Assembly: GCA_034111645.1 (NCBI GenBank)
Contig: JAWUWW010000010.1
Coordinates: 74,649-138,648, forward strand
Reading direction: 5' to 3'
Length of the DNA stretch: 64,000 nt
DNA from: CANLBN01 sp034111645
GTDB lineage: Bacteria; Pseudomonadota; Gammaproteobacteria; Pseudomonadales; Cellvibrionaceae
The position numbers were made by a program, and so were the translations under genes. The notes below the pieces were generated by a model that saw only the letters and a list, made by a program, of their open reading frames with translations, was not told where the DNA came from and ran no database searches. Each line of letters begins with the position of its first letter. Positions within the stretch are counted from its first letter, which is position 1. This document shows positions 38,091 to 46,711 of this stretch, in pieces.

Positions 38091-38780
38091 TTATAGACCG
38101 CTAAACATTTTTGCTGTCTCTATATTGGCGACCACGCTAGTAGTTGACTTTACTTGATTGATCGTCAACGATAACAATTGTCGTCCTTTAGCAAACGTCA
38201 TTGCAGCGCCTTTTAAGCGAGAGCCTTTACTATCGGCAATGATTTGCCAGCCTTGGCTTTGATAATGATTACGATAAAATTGCCCATTTGAATCGACTGA
38301 AAAATTATTATTAATGACTAATGTACGTCCGTTTTTAGTGGGGTCATTATATGTTTGATCACTTAAAACTTGGCTTCCTGACATGCTAGGAAATCCAGCG
38401 CCGGTTGGTGGTTGTATGCTATCTTTTTCGATCGCTGTGGGTAGGTCGCTAATACTTAAATAACCCCAAGAGCCTGAAAAACCATTTTGTACCTGCACAT
38501 TAATAAACTTTTTATTCTCGACTTTACCAATCATCTCCCAAGGGTCAAAAAGCGTAATCGCAGCAGTGTCTTGCCAGTGATTGCTATAAAAGTCGATAAT
38601 TTGATCTTTGTTTAAACGGCTCTCAAACCTGCGAATCTCCATGGTAATACCAAAGGTAGAAGTGCTCTCAGTGATACTTGTAATTGTTGATCTTGGTGGC
38701 TCAGGGAAGTCGAGAGCCCATGCGTGTATGCTAGCTAAGGTGGTTATAATAATAACAAGTAAGTGTATACGTTTATTCAC
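38091..38780 (-). CDS. Secreted hypothetical protein of the Tad locus
   Basis: A 229-residue protein with a signal peptide (HLLVIIITTLASIHAWA, cleavage near residue 22) and a soluble mature part with no motif I recognise; it contains FESRLNKDQIIDFYSNHWQD and FYRNHYQSQGWQIIADSKGS, which look like two copies of a small fold. The frame is open further upstream to 38822, but GTG at 38780 gives the proper signal peptide and overlaps the upstream stop by eight bases, as elsewhere in this gene train. The context implies a periplasmic role in pilus assembly. Confidence 0.7.
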   Translation of the reverse strand: MNKRIHLLVIIITTLASIHAWALDFPEPPRSTITSITESTSTFGITMEIRRFESRLNKDQIIDFYSNHWQDTAAITLFDPWEMIGKVENKKFINVQVQNGFSGSWGYLSISDLPTAIEKDSIQPPTGAGFPSMSGSQVLSDQTYNDPTKNGRTLVINNNFSVDSNGQFYRNHYQSQGWQIIADSKGSRLKGAAMTFAKGRQLLSLTINQVKSTTSVVANIETAKMFSGL

Positions 38781-39789
38781 GACAATAACCCTTATCATTA
38801 CAAAGAGGATTATCTTGTTCATAATTAGCAGGCCATCCCGTTAGCTTATCTCTAGGTAGCACTTCGTTATCCATTTGCCCAAAGACTAGGCTTTTTGTTC
38901 CAAACTCAGGTGTTGCTAGGGCTGCTGCAATCACGTTTTGCCCCGAACCAATCAAAGGTATATCGATAGCATTAAAAATATCACCAATTATTTTTGTGGG
39001 GACTAACCCCTGCGCTTGGCTCTCTAGGTGCGAGCCTCCACCAGAGCTCCATGTTTGAGATAACACACCTGCCTTAGCGTTCATTTTGAAATCACTACCA
39101 AGGGCAATTAAAGGGGTAAGCGGTCGCTTATTATCGCCTATAGTCGTTGCGTATTTGGGTGATTCTTTAACGCTCATATTTATATCAATCTGAGTTCGTC
39201 CCTTCATATTGACCGCATCAAATACCGATGGGTTACTGGTCAAACTATCGGGGAAAATATCCGACAGAAAAGCAAAAGCTGCGGCTGCGGTATCAATAAT
39301 TTTGGCGGCTGCTTCCAAGGGAGTTTTATCGGGTGTCCACAAATTAGAGCTGACCTTAACGGTAGGCTCATCATCTAGACTAACAACCTCGGTGTACATG
39401 GGGCTACCATCGTGGTATGTCCATAAGCTTCTGCCTGGTTTAGATGGTATCCCATTAATGGGCACATCTGCCCCTGAAAAGATGCGCAATTTCGCCTCTG
39501 CAGCTATTTGGACATCGCTTTTCATGTTGAAATTAATCTTTTTAAAAGCCGTGCGTTCGACAAAGTTACTCGGTTGATTAGCTAGTGTAGCGTTATTAAA
39601 AGAAACGGTTCGCTCCCAAGCACTGTAGCGAGCAGCGCTAACGGCGGCATGCTTCATATCAACATACTTGCCAAAGGTAGGGATAATTAAAAATAAAGGC
39701 ACCACCACAAATGCACTGGCGACAAGCATCTCGGTCATGGCCTGACCGCGTTGCTTACTGTTGAACACCCTTAAATATTTTTGCATCAT
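38773..39789 (-). CDS. TadE/TadF-like pilus protein
   Basis: A 338-residue protein with a prepilin-like N-terminal helix, RGQAMTEMLVASAFVVVPLF, after a short basic head. MKHAAVSAARYSAWERTVSF following it is typical of TadE/TadF-like minor pilins. The long mature domain is exported, with a Cys pair near the end (NPLCNDKGYC). It overlaps the upstream TadG-like gene by four bases and the downstream secreted protein by eight. Confidence 0.78.
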   Translation of the reverse strand: MMQKYLRVFNSKQRGQAMTEMLVASAFVVVPLFLIIPTFGKYVDMKHAAVSAARYSAWERTVSFNNATLANQPSNFVERTAFKKINFNMKSDVQIAAEAKLRIFSGADVPINGIPSKPGRSLWTYHDGSPMYTEVVSLDDEPTVKVSSNLWTPDKTPLEAAAKIIDTAAAAFAFLSDIFPDSLTSNPSVFDAVNMKGRTQIDINMSVKESPKYATTIGDNKRPLTPLIALGSDFKMNAKAGVLSQTWSSGGGSHLESQAQGLVPTKIIGDIFNAIDIPLIGSGQNVIAAALATPEFGTKSLVFGQMDNEVLPRDKLTGWPANYEQDNPLCNDKGYCRE

Positions 39790-41795
39790 ATTAATTTTTC
39801 TAACAATCTTTTAAATGACTCTAATAAAGCTTCAGCCTCTGTAGGCAGTGTTAACTGCCCATGCTGAAACGTTAAGGCCGCGTTTCTATCGATATAACTG
39901 GTATCCACTAAGCGCGCCTGCCAAAAGGGATTAAACGCGTTCGATTTTTCTTCTAGTGCATTGCTGCGCCCAAAGTCGCTACGCCTAAACCATTTTGCGC
40001 CTATATCAGTAGGGCGAGTGTAATACACTTCTGACTTTGCAATGACACCAAAGGGAACCGTGTCGCCAAGTACAAAGCTAGCATTTGCTGTTTTGGGAGC
40101 ATCTAGCTCAAACACGCCTTTGCTCATTTGACTATCTTTAACAGCATCTTCTTTAATCAAGCCTATTAATAGATAAGGTGCCTCTAAACCACTAATCCAG
40201 TCCTTGGTGCCTTCTGTATTTGCAAAAGTTGAAATAGCTTGCTTATCTTCAGTGTCTTGATAACGACGAAGTTTGTAGTTCTTATTGATATTGCGATTCT
40301 CTGTTCCCATTTGATACTTAACGCTTTGCATAAGATCGTATGTCTCAGCAAGTGGAAGCCAGAGACCTGGGGGGTAAGGAGTTGCCGGAATGACGAAATC
40401 CCATGCTAAAAAGTTTTTACTGGCACGCCCATACATAATGTCTCGATCTTCTTTTCTTGAGGGTATGTCGTCTAGGTTGGGTTTAGGGTTCGTTTTGGTT
40501 CCGCCAGCAGGTCCAGCTAATGCCGCGCCAACACCAAAAGGCGGTGCGGGTACGTCAATATCAAATCCAACTCTATCGCATGAGCTAACCCCAAGAAACT
40601 CACCACAAATTTCAATGCTGCCCCCAAAAAATATCTTGGGTCCAATCGTATCAGCACCGCTCCAAGAATAGTCGTTCTCTTCCTCTCGAAGGTGAGAGCC
40701 GCCTAATCTATCTATACCAAGATCGAATCTAAAATAGCCGTCAATTGATAAGCCGGTACCAAGACTTTCTTCGCCTATATAAGCCGCAAAATCAAACTTA
40801 AAGCCAAATATGTTGCCTAGCCAGCCACCGTTATGTTCGTTGTAAGGTGCAAAACTTTTTTTGTTTTCTTTGTCGTAACAGCCCCAGCCGGGTGGGTAAA
40901 CTGTGGTAGTAAAGGGACCCAAAGAACCTATTAGAGGAATACGTAGCTTACCAACGCGAGCAACCACTGGAGGCACTGCTATGAGTGGTGCAAAACATTT
41001 GCGATTCTCAGTAAAGCTATCTCGCGTATCATTAACCACTTGTGCTAGGCGGTTCATGCCCTCTTTATCACCGTCATTACCCGATGAATAGCCTTGAACA
41101 AAGCCATAGAGCGGAAGGCTACCCATTAAGCCGGCATAGTAAGAGGTAAAATGTCGGGCCAAGGCAATAGCACCAAATTTTGAAAATTCTGCACCATCAC
41201 TATTGTTATCTTTCATTTCGAATAAGGTCGAAGCAGAAAAAATAAAACTCAATAAATGAAAAAGCTGTTGGCCTCCGCTATATATTTGATTCAGGATAGA
41301 AATGCCAGTGGCGACTGCTTTTGTAAATTTTTGAGTCACCTTAAACACAGGTGAAGCAACCTTGCGCATGGGCTTAGTCACTTTTTGCACAGCCCCGATG
41401 ACTTTGCCCGTCGTTGATCCAAGGCTAAATATGGCGGCGACACCATCTATCTTGCCACCATAGTCTTCTAAAAACTCAGGCATACTACGCATCATCTGGC
41501 CCCATGACATCATGCTGACCATCTGACCAATAGCGACTTCATTGCCCACCATGCCACGGTTCATATAGGCGGTAAAATTGAGATCACGCGCTTCTACAAC
41601 GGACACGCTATAGGCGGAGGCATCAGCAGCATTTTGGAGCTGCATTTTTTCGCTAGTTAATATACCGGTGCTATAAAGAGCCACACCACCCACAAGGCCT
41701 GCGAGTGTCAGCATAAGAATTAGAACAATGGCTTGTCCAGATTGCTTAGAGTGCCTCCTGTAGTTTTTAGGTGTTAGCCCTACAGGAGTTTTCAT
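39786..41795 (-). CDS. TadG-like pilus protein
   Basis: A 669-residue protein with an N-terminal Tad-type helix (SGQAIVLILMLTLAGLVGGV) followed by MQLQNAADASAYSVSVVEAR, the signature of the TadG N-terminal (Tad) domain. The rest is a large exported region with Gly/Pro-rich stretches and several Cys, including one near ICGEFLGVSSCD. No von Willebrand A MIDAS motif was evident by eye. The gene follows the pilin gene by 14 bases. Confidence 0.82.
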   Translation of the reverse strand: MKTPVGLTPKNYRRHSKQSGQAIVLILMLTLAGLVGGVALYSTGILTSEKMQLQNAADASAYSVSVVEARDLNFTAYMNRGMVGNEVAIGQMVSMMSWGQMMRSMPEFLEDYGGKIDGVAAIFSLGSTTGKVIGAVQKVTKPMRKVASPVFKVTQKFTKAVATGISILNQIYSGGQQLFHLLSFIFSASTLFEMKDNNSDGAEFSKFGAIALARHFTSYYAGLMGSLPLYGFVQGYSSGNDGDKEGMNRLAQVVNDTRDSFTENRKCFAPLIAVPPVVARVGKLRIPLIGSLGPFTTTVYPPGWGCYDKENKKSFAPYNEHNGGWLGNIFGFKFDFAAYIGEESLGTGLSIDGYFRFDLGIDRLGGSHLREEENDYSWSGADTIGPKIFFGGSIEICGEFLGVSSCDRVGFDIDVPAPPFGVGAALAGPAGGTKTNPKPNLDDIPSRKEDRDIMYGRASKNFLAWDFVIPATPYPPGLWLPLAETYDLMQSVKYQMGTENRNINKNYKLRRYQDTEDKQAISTFANTEGTKDWISGLEAPYLLIGLIKEDAVKDSQMSKGVFELDAPKTANASFVLGDTVPFGVIAKSEVYYTRPTDIGAKWFRRSDFGRSNALEEKSNAFNPFWQARLVDTSYIDRNAALTFQHGQLTLPTEAEALLESFKRLLEKLI

Positions 41796-41809
41796 TATTA
41801 AGAGCTCTG

Positions 41810-42061
41810 TTAATCAGAGAATGTGCCAAGAGTTTTGCCTTTGGCGGCACCTTCTTTGCCACCCTCTATTGCTTGATCTGCCGCAGCCTTAGAAGCAGCC
41901 GTAGCACTTTCGCCGCCCAAAGATGCGGTCATCGCGCCCACTTGTCCCCGAACCGTATCACCAAAGAAGCCGTAAACAGTAATTGCAGCAACAGCAATTA
42001 GCGCCACAATAATAATGTACTCTGTCATGCCTTGACCCAACTGCTTTAATTTACCTTTCAT
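41810..42061 (-). CDS. flp: Flp-family type IVb major pilin
   Basis: An 83-residue prepilin. The basic leader MKGKLKQLGQG is followed by MTEYIIIVALIAVAAITVYG: cleavage after Gly with Glu at +3 and Tyr at +4 of the mature protein, which is the Flp signature. The mature pilin is ~72 residues, Ala/Gly/Lys-rich at the C-terminus. ATG at 42061 is chosen because GGAG lies eight bases upstream; the TTG at 42073 precedes that ribosome site. It is the first gene of the minus-strand Tad train, which fits its need for high expression. Confidence 0.93.
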   Translation of the reverse strand: MKGKLKQLGQGMTEYIIIVALIAVAAITVYGFFGDTVRGQVGAMTASLGGESATAASKAAADQAIEGGKEGAAKGKTLGTFSD

Positions 42062-42248
42062 AATGATCTCCAAATAGACTGGTGTAGTAATGTTAAAATT
42101 GGTTTAAAAAATGAGCTTAAAAATTGGTTATAAATGAGATTGGGTTGATCAAAAATACAACATTATATTATTTTTATAGTCATAATTAATAATACCTATA
42201 AATACAAAAAAAACAACAAAATGTTAACTGAAGCACGCTTTTTTTGAA

Positions 42249-42731
42249 CTAACTTAATGTTAGTTTGTCCCGTCGTCTCTTAATAAAACAACCCGCTAGC
42301 AAACAGCTAATTAATATGGCTGCTTGTTCTGCCCATTTTGTCTCTATTGTCGCTGTCACTAACATCAATAAAATTAGCGAGAGCGAAAGCTGGGTGCTTA
42401 CAATCGAGCCTTTTTGTTTAGCTAGCAATAGATAAAACAGAGGCGTTATTATGACCACATAAGCGCTAAATTTTATGCAGCTCCATCCTAAGCCGTGTTG
42501 GGCTAATTGTATAACTTCGTTCAGGCAGAACTCTAAAAGTTCTGGGCCGATATCGTTACATACTTCAAGAAAACCATAAGGAACCACAAGCATGCGATAG
42601 ACAGTCAACACAAAGTAGATAAAAGCTATTAATATATAAGCCAGTATCGCCACTAACACAATTCGCTTAATGGGTAATTCGTCAATATTCAATGATGAAA
42701 TGTTTAATGAAGATTTTCTTCTGCTACGCAT
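42249..42731 (-). CDS. Hypothetical membrane protein upstream of flp
   Basis: A 160-residue protein with a basic N-terminus and about four hydrophobic segments (residues ~22-46, ~85-105, ~112-125, ~132-150) and a basic end (KRRRDKLTLS). A loop between helices 1 and 2 has two Cys (EVCNDIGPELLEFC). I do not recognise it. It lacks the GxGD motif of prepilin peptidases, so it is not TadV. Same strand as the Tad genes, 187 bases upstream of flp, possibly in a separate transcript. Confidence 0.6.
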   Translation of the reverse strand: MRSRRKSSLNISSLNIDELPIKRIVLVAILAYILIAFIYFVLTVYRMLVVPYGFLEVCNDIGPELLEFCLNEVIQLAQHGLGWSCIKFSAYVVIITPLFYLLLAKQKGSIVSTQLSLSLILLMLVTATIETKWAEQAAILISCLLAGCFIKRRRDKLTLS

Positions 42732-43439
42732 GGTCTAAAGGCTGTTGTTCAATATTTGTTGTTTTTATGTCGTATCAATATAGTATTATTAATACAGATT
42801 TATGAAGTATCTCTGCTTTAATTTAGGTGTGTTGCCGATCAATTTTGGTTTGCAAGTCTGGGCGATTCTTATTTTGAAAGTACTCTAACAGACTTTACAC
42901 AAAAGACGAGTACTTATATTAAACCTAGCGCCAATTACGTTGATTTTTATTTTAAATGAGACTGTTTAGCATATGCTATTCATTTTTTTGAGTTTGATGA
43001 TTGTGATTTTGTATTTAATAGTAAATTTTAAAAGGTATGTAGCTTTCAGGTCATAAATCTTTAGGCTCTGTTCTGCGATTTAATGATAGGTGTAAAATTA
43101 ACTAGGTGTTCAATTAGCGCAACATTCTAATTGGCTTTTTAATCTCTGTTTATCTGCAAGCTGTATCTTTTTTATGTGTTCACTATTGCTATACTGTCAA
43201 TTCATTTGATGTTTGGTGATATTATTAACACTTCGTATATTAAATAGGCTGCACAATAAGTGTAATCATTTAGCCTGTATAATTAAGAGCCTTAAAAAGT
43301 GTTGTCAGCGTTGGTTGATCATAATTTTTATTGCAAAATCTTAGTTCTTAACAACGCTTTACATACCTTATGTTTTATCACTAATTGCTTAATAATCAGT
43401 AGTCAGTGTTTTTTGCTCTGTATTTAATTCGGTAATCCA
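42732..43439. other. Divergent intergenic region
   Basis: 708 bases between the membrane protein and the AEC transporter, AT-rich, with no plausible gene. It contains one 12-bp perfect palindrome (42967-42978), which is expected by chance at this length. Promoters of both genes should be here. Nothing else is recognised. Confidence 0.45.
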
Positions 43440-44378
43440 ATGATCAATATCTTGTTAGAAATCATTCCTATTTTTGTGCTCATACTGTTGGGTTTTGGCT
43501 TGATGCGTTTTAGTATCCCAAGCCTAGAGTTTTGGCATTTAAACGACAAACTCGTTTATTGGGTGTTAATTCCTTCGCTGTTATTTAATAGAACCTCGCG
43601 TATTGAGCTTAGCGCCGATTTAATTGGAAATTATGCCTTGGTCATTTATAGTGCTTTTTTTGCGGCGGTTATTTTAGCACTTTTTGTATCTAAACTTTTT
43701 AAGTGGTCGGCGCCATCAATGACCTCTGTTATGCAGGGGTCGGCAAGACACAATACTTTTATTGTGTTGGCCGTTGCTGAGAGCTTATATGGCTCTAGTG
43801 GCTTATCGACCGCTGCCTTAGGCTCGGCTATTTTAATTCCTATTACCAATATTTCTATGGTTATTTTAATGGTCTGGAATTTAAGTGAAGGCGAAAAATT
43901 GCATAAGCTTTTTTTAAGTACCTTACGCGAGCTTGCAAGAAACCCGCTGATTATTGCGGTGCTGCTTGGTATTAGTTTTAATCTTTTACAATGGCAGAAT
44001 GTGCCAGTGTTGCATGAGACAACACGTCTGTTAGGGGCAGCGGCATTGCCTATCGTATTATTATGCGTAGGTGCCAATATTAAAGTAGAAAATTTCACTA
44101 GCCGTTGGTTACCTGTTGCCGTCTCATGCATATTAAAAATGATTGCCTTCCCCGCCATCATATTTTTTACCTGTGTCTATCTAGAGCTAAATGCGGTTCA
44201 AACCTCTATTGCTGTTTTGTTTGGTGCGGTGCCGACAGCTGCAGCGGGATATATTTTAGCGAAACAGCTAGGTGGGGACGCGCCCTTGATGGCAACGATT
44301 GTTGTGGTTCAAACAGGCTTATCAATTATTACAATCCCAATTACCATGGCATTAGTGGGCATATACTTCGGCGTTTAA
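43440..44378 (+). CDS. AEC-family transporter (second copy)
   Basis: A 312-residue integral membrane protein with about ten hydrophobic segments and AEC signatures: WVLIPSLLFNRTSRIEL, GSARHNTFIVLAV, AALPIVLLCVGANIKV and PTAAAGYILAKQLGGDAPLM. It should export or import small organic anions; substrate unknown. It starts with ATG at 43440. Its last ~25 codons are repeated twice just downstream of the stop (separate entry), a sign of recent tandem duplication. It is related to, but diverged from, the copy at 9095-10015. Confidence 0.9.
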   Translation: MINILLEIIPIFVLILLGFGLMRFSIPSLEFWHLNDKLVYWVLIPSLLFNRTSRIELSADLIGNYALVIYSAFFAAVILALFVSKLFKWSAPSMTSVMQGSARHNTFIVLAVAESLYGSSGLSTAALGSAILIPITNISMVILMVWNLSEGEKLHKLFLSTLRELARNPLIIAVLLGISFNLLQWQNVPVLHETTRLLGAAALPIVLLCVGANIKVENFTSRWLPVAVSCILKMIAFPAIIFFTCVYLELNAVQTSIAVLFGAVPTAAAGYILAKQLGGDAPLMATIVVVQTGLSIITIPITMALVGIYFGV

Positions 44379-44547
44379 CATGACAGTTGTTCAAACAGGG
44401 CTGCTAATTATTTATTACAATCCCAATTACGATGGTATTAGCGGGCATGTACTTCGGTGTTTAACATGGCAGTTGTTCAAACAGGCTTATCAATTATTAC
44501 AATCCCAATTACGATGGTATTAGTGGGCATATACTTCGGCGTTTAAC
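44304..44547 (+). repeat. Three tandem copies of the AEC gene 3' end
   Basis: The segment from GTGGTTCAAACAGGC to CGGCGTTTAAC at 44304-44379 (gene end) recurs at 44386-44465 and 44472-44547. Copy 2 has a four-base insertion and several changes; copy 3 is nearly identical to the gene end. Copies are joined by ATGACA or ATGGCA. Copy 3 forms an intact 26-codon frame (ATG 44466 to TAA 44546) coding for the last transmembrane helix of the transporter. Confidence 0.9.
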
Positions 44548-44679
44548 GGCCTCGCGTTTAAGCGAATAATTAATAAATAAAAAGTAATTTTTAAATTGAA
44601 ATATGAAGGGATAATTTTGATTTAATGAGTGCAGTTGATCGCACTCATATTATTTTTGCTATATTTTTAGGTTTAAACT

Positions 44680-46311
44680 CTAAGCTTCTTGAGCAGCACT
44701 AAAGCATCGATATTGATTGCGTCCAGAATTTTTTGCTTCATATAATGCTTGATCAGCTTGGTCTAATATATGTTTAGGGTCGATAGTTTCTTCATTAGGA
44801 AAGAACGTCATCCCAATAGACGTTCCAATACTAAGTGAGTGCTCGTTAATTTCGAAGGGTTTTTTTATTGCTTCAAGTAGTTTTTGTGCAACAACTTGTG
44901 CCTGGTCCGGGCTTATCTCCTCTAAAATAATGGCAAATTCATCTCCGCCTAAACGTACTGCCGTATCACCTATGCGAATATGTTGGCTTAGTCTTTTGGC
45001 GCACATTTGTAAAACTTTATCACCGATAGCGTGGCCTAGTTCATCGTTTATTTTTTTAAAATAATCGAGATCGATATAAAACACAGCATGATGTCTATCA
45101 CAGCGATGAAGTTGGTCGGTAAGATGTGGTAGTCGGGTGAAAAAAAGACTACGATTAGCAAGCCCCGTTAGTGAATCATGATTGGCTAAATGTTCATGCT
45201 CTAAAGAGGTTTCTTTAATATTGCTGACAAGGTCTTTTAGCCAACTCATATAATTATTAATGCCTTTGGCAATATGGGTAACTTCATCGTTGCCGTTGTC
45301 TATAATTTTTATCGAAAAATCACTATCGTTGATGCTGCGAGTGAGTAGGGCATCAATATTACGAATGCGTGAAATAATATTTCTTGCAATATAATAAGAT
45401 AAGCCGATTAGCGCTAAAATAATAACTGCCATCATAACGCCGCCCACTATTAAATAACGTTGGCTTTGAGCTAACATCTGTTGAGATTGATTTTGGATGT
45501 ATAAAGCCTGTTCATCTACAAGGTTCTTGATTGCTTCAATTCGTTGTGTCGCAAGAGGAAACCATTGTTCGGGAGTTGGGCCTTGAATGTTATCGAGCTC
45601 GTTATATTGATTGATAAAATTATTTTGAATAGAGTCAATTTGCGTAAATATCGATGATCTTATTAAGTCAAAGAGAGCCGCCTTAGTATGAAACTGCCTG
45701 TTATTTATCAGTGTTGCTAAGCCAGTGTCTAAATCTTTGATGTTAGCATAAATGTTTGCATAATCTTCAATGGATGCTGAGCCTTTAGCGTATATACCAT
45801 TAAGGTATCCACGACTTTGGCCAGATCTTTCCTCTAACCATTGCATCATCACCATATTATCTAATTCGCTTCGGAGACTGGTGTCTTTAACAAGGGTTGT
45901 TAGTAGGTCAATGGTATCGATGGCTTTTTTATTAAGCGATGAATAATAAGCAAACGCCTTGCTATTATGATTGAGTTGATCAACATTCTTGCGGACATTG
46001 TTTTTTTGTTGGAGTAAATCGATGAGTTTATCGAGATCGGCATTTATATTGTCTAAATCACCTTGATTGGTATTAATAAAGGTCTGTAGGTCAGCAACAG
46101 ATTGATCAGCCTTTTTGCGCTGAAGCATTACTTTTTCTTTACCTTGAGTACCGTCGCTGCCTAAAAAGCCAGCCGTAAGACCTCTCTCTACCGCATGTTC
46201 ATGTGCAATATGATCTAACTTTAATGCAAGCTCAATAATTACGACTGTCTGATAACTATATGTTTGAATATCGAACAGCTCTTTGCCTTTATGAAACAAA
46301 AGAGCTGTCAA
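44680..46311 (-). CDS. NIT-domain diguanylate cyclase (5' end apparently broken)
   Basis: A GGDEF protein: extracytoplasmic nitrate/nitrite-sensing NIT domain (~20-270; HEHAVERGLTAGFLGSDG is the key segment), helix (~283-306), HAMP (~310-360), GGDEF (~375-540) with an intact RLGGDEFAIILEE, so it can probably make cyclic di-GMP. The first usable codon here is TTG at 46311, which cuts into the expected N-terminal membrane helix. Upstream in the same frame the helix continues (SIKLLLLSTLPLILL) back to TGA at 46363-46365 and, four codons before that, ATG at 46377. A TGG-to-TGA change (W5 stop) would explain this. Confidence 0.85.
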   Translation of the reverse strand: MTALLFHKGKELFDIQTYSYQTVVIIELALKLDHIAHEHAVERGLTAGFLGSDGTQGKEKVMLQRKKADQSVADLQTFINTNQGDLDNINADLDKLIDLLQQKNNVRKNVDQLNHNSKAFAYYSSLNKKAIDTIDLLTTLVKDTSLRSELDNMVMMQWLEERSGQSRGYLNGIYAKGSASIEDYANIYANIKDLDTGLATLINNRQFHTKAALFDLIRSSIFTQIDSIQNNFINQYNELDNIQGPTPEQWFPLATQRIEAIKNLVDEQALYIQNQSQQMLAQSQRYLIVGGVMMAVIILALIGLSYYIARNIISRIRNIDALLTRSINDSDFSIKIIDNGNDEVTHIAKGINNYMSWLKDLVSNIKETSLEHEHLANHDSLTGLANRSLFFTRLPHLTDQLHRCDRHHAVFYIDLDYFKKINDELGHAIGDKVLQMCAKRLSQHIRIGDTAVRLGGDEFAIILEEISPDQAQVVAQKLLEAIKKPFEINEHSLSIGTSIGMTFFPNEETIDPKHILDQADQALYEAKNSGRNQYRCFSAAQEA

Positions 46312-46362
46312 TAAAATTAGTGGCAGAGTCGATAAGAGCAGCAGTTTTATGCTTATAGAGAG

Positions 46363-46377
46363 TCAAGAAAACAGCAT
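46363..46377 (-). other. Putative original start and in-frame stop of the NIT-GGDEF gene
   Basis: On the minus strand ATG CTG TTT TCT TGA, then the frame runs without a break into the NIT-GGDEF gene. AAAGG lies about 11 bases upstream of this ATG. The stop separates the start from an otherwise complete protein. Either the gene is silenced, uses a weak downstream start, or the base is a sequencing error. Confidence 0.65.
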
Positions 46378-46414
46378 TAATGTTTTGCCTTTATAGTCTA
46401 GGTAATCTCGATAA

Positions 46415-46480
46415 GTTTAGACTATGAATCTGGTTAGTTTAGATTATGATATAGATTAGTATAGGCTATGATAATGTTAA
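46415..46480. promoter_or_regulatory. Three 22-bp direct repeats upstream of the NIT-GGDEF gene
   Basis: The word GTWTAGRYTATGA occurs at 46415, 46437 and 46459, each exactly 22 bases apart (two helical turns), within a 22-bp unit. The array ends 38 bases from the likely GGDEF ATG and about 230 bases from the MBL gene. Phased direct repeats of this kind suggest cooperative binding by a response regulator. Confidence 0.6.
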
Positions 46481-46711
46481 GAGTCTTGATTGGTTTTTTT
46501 CAAAATCAATTATAAATTTGGCGCTATTTTGTGAATGTCGATGGGATGATCTTAGCTAAAAGATAAGAATTAAGTCTCTCTGATCATATCTTTATTAAGC
46601 AATGATCCATTAATTCAATCTATGCGCATATGATTTTTAGATAACACATTTCCACATAAAACTAATTACACAACAACATAATAAAAGTATAACTAATTAA
46701 AGGAGCATAAA

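Noticed and set aside
42249..42731. Possible prepilin peptidase TadV upstream of flp
   Set aside because: Size and helices would fit, but no GxGD or second catalytic aspartate motif is present.
42967..42978. Perfect 12-bp palindrome TAGCATATGCTA
   Set aside because: About sixteen such palindromes are expected by chance in 64 kb, and no regulator or phased partner site is nearby.
43646..44161. 171-codon frame on the minus strand inside the AEC gene
   Set aside because: Shadow of a well-supported transporter gene; composition is not protein-like.
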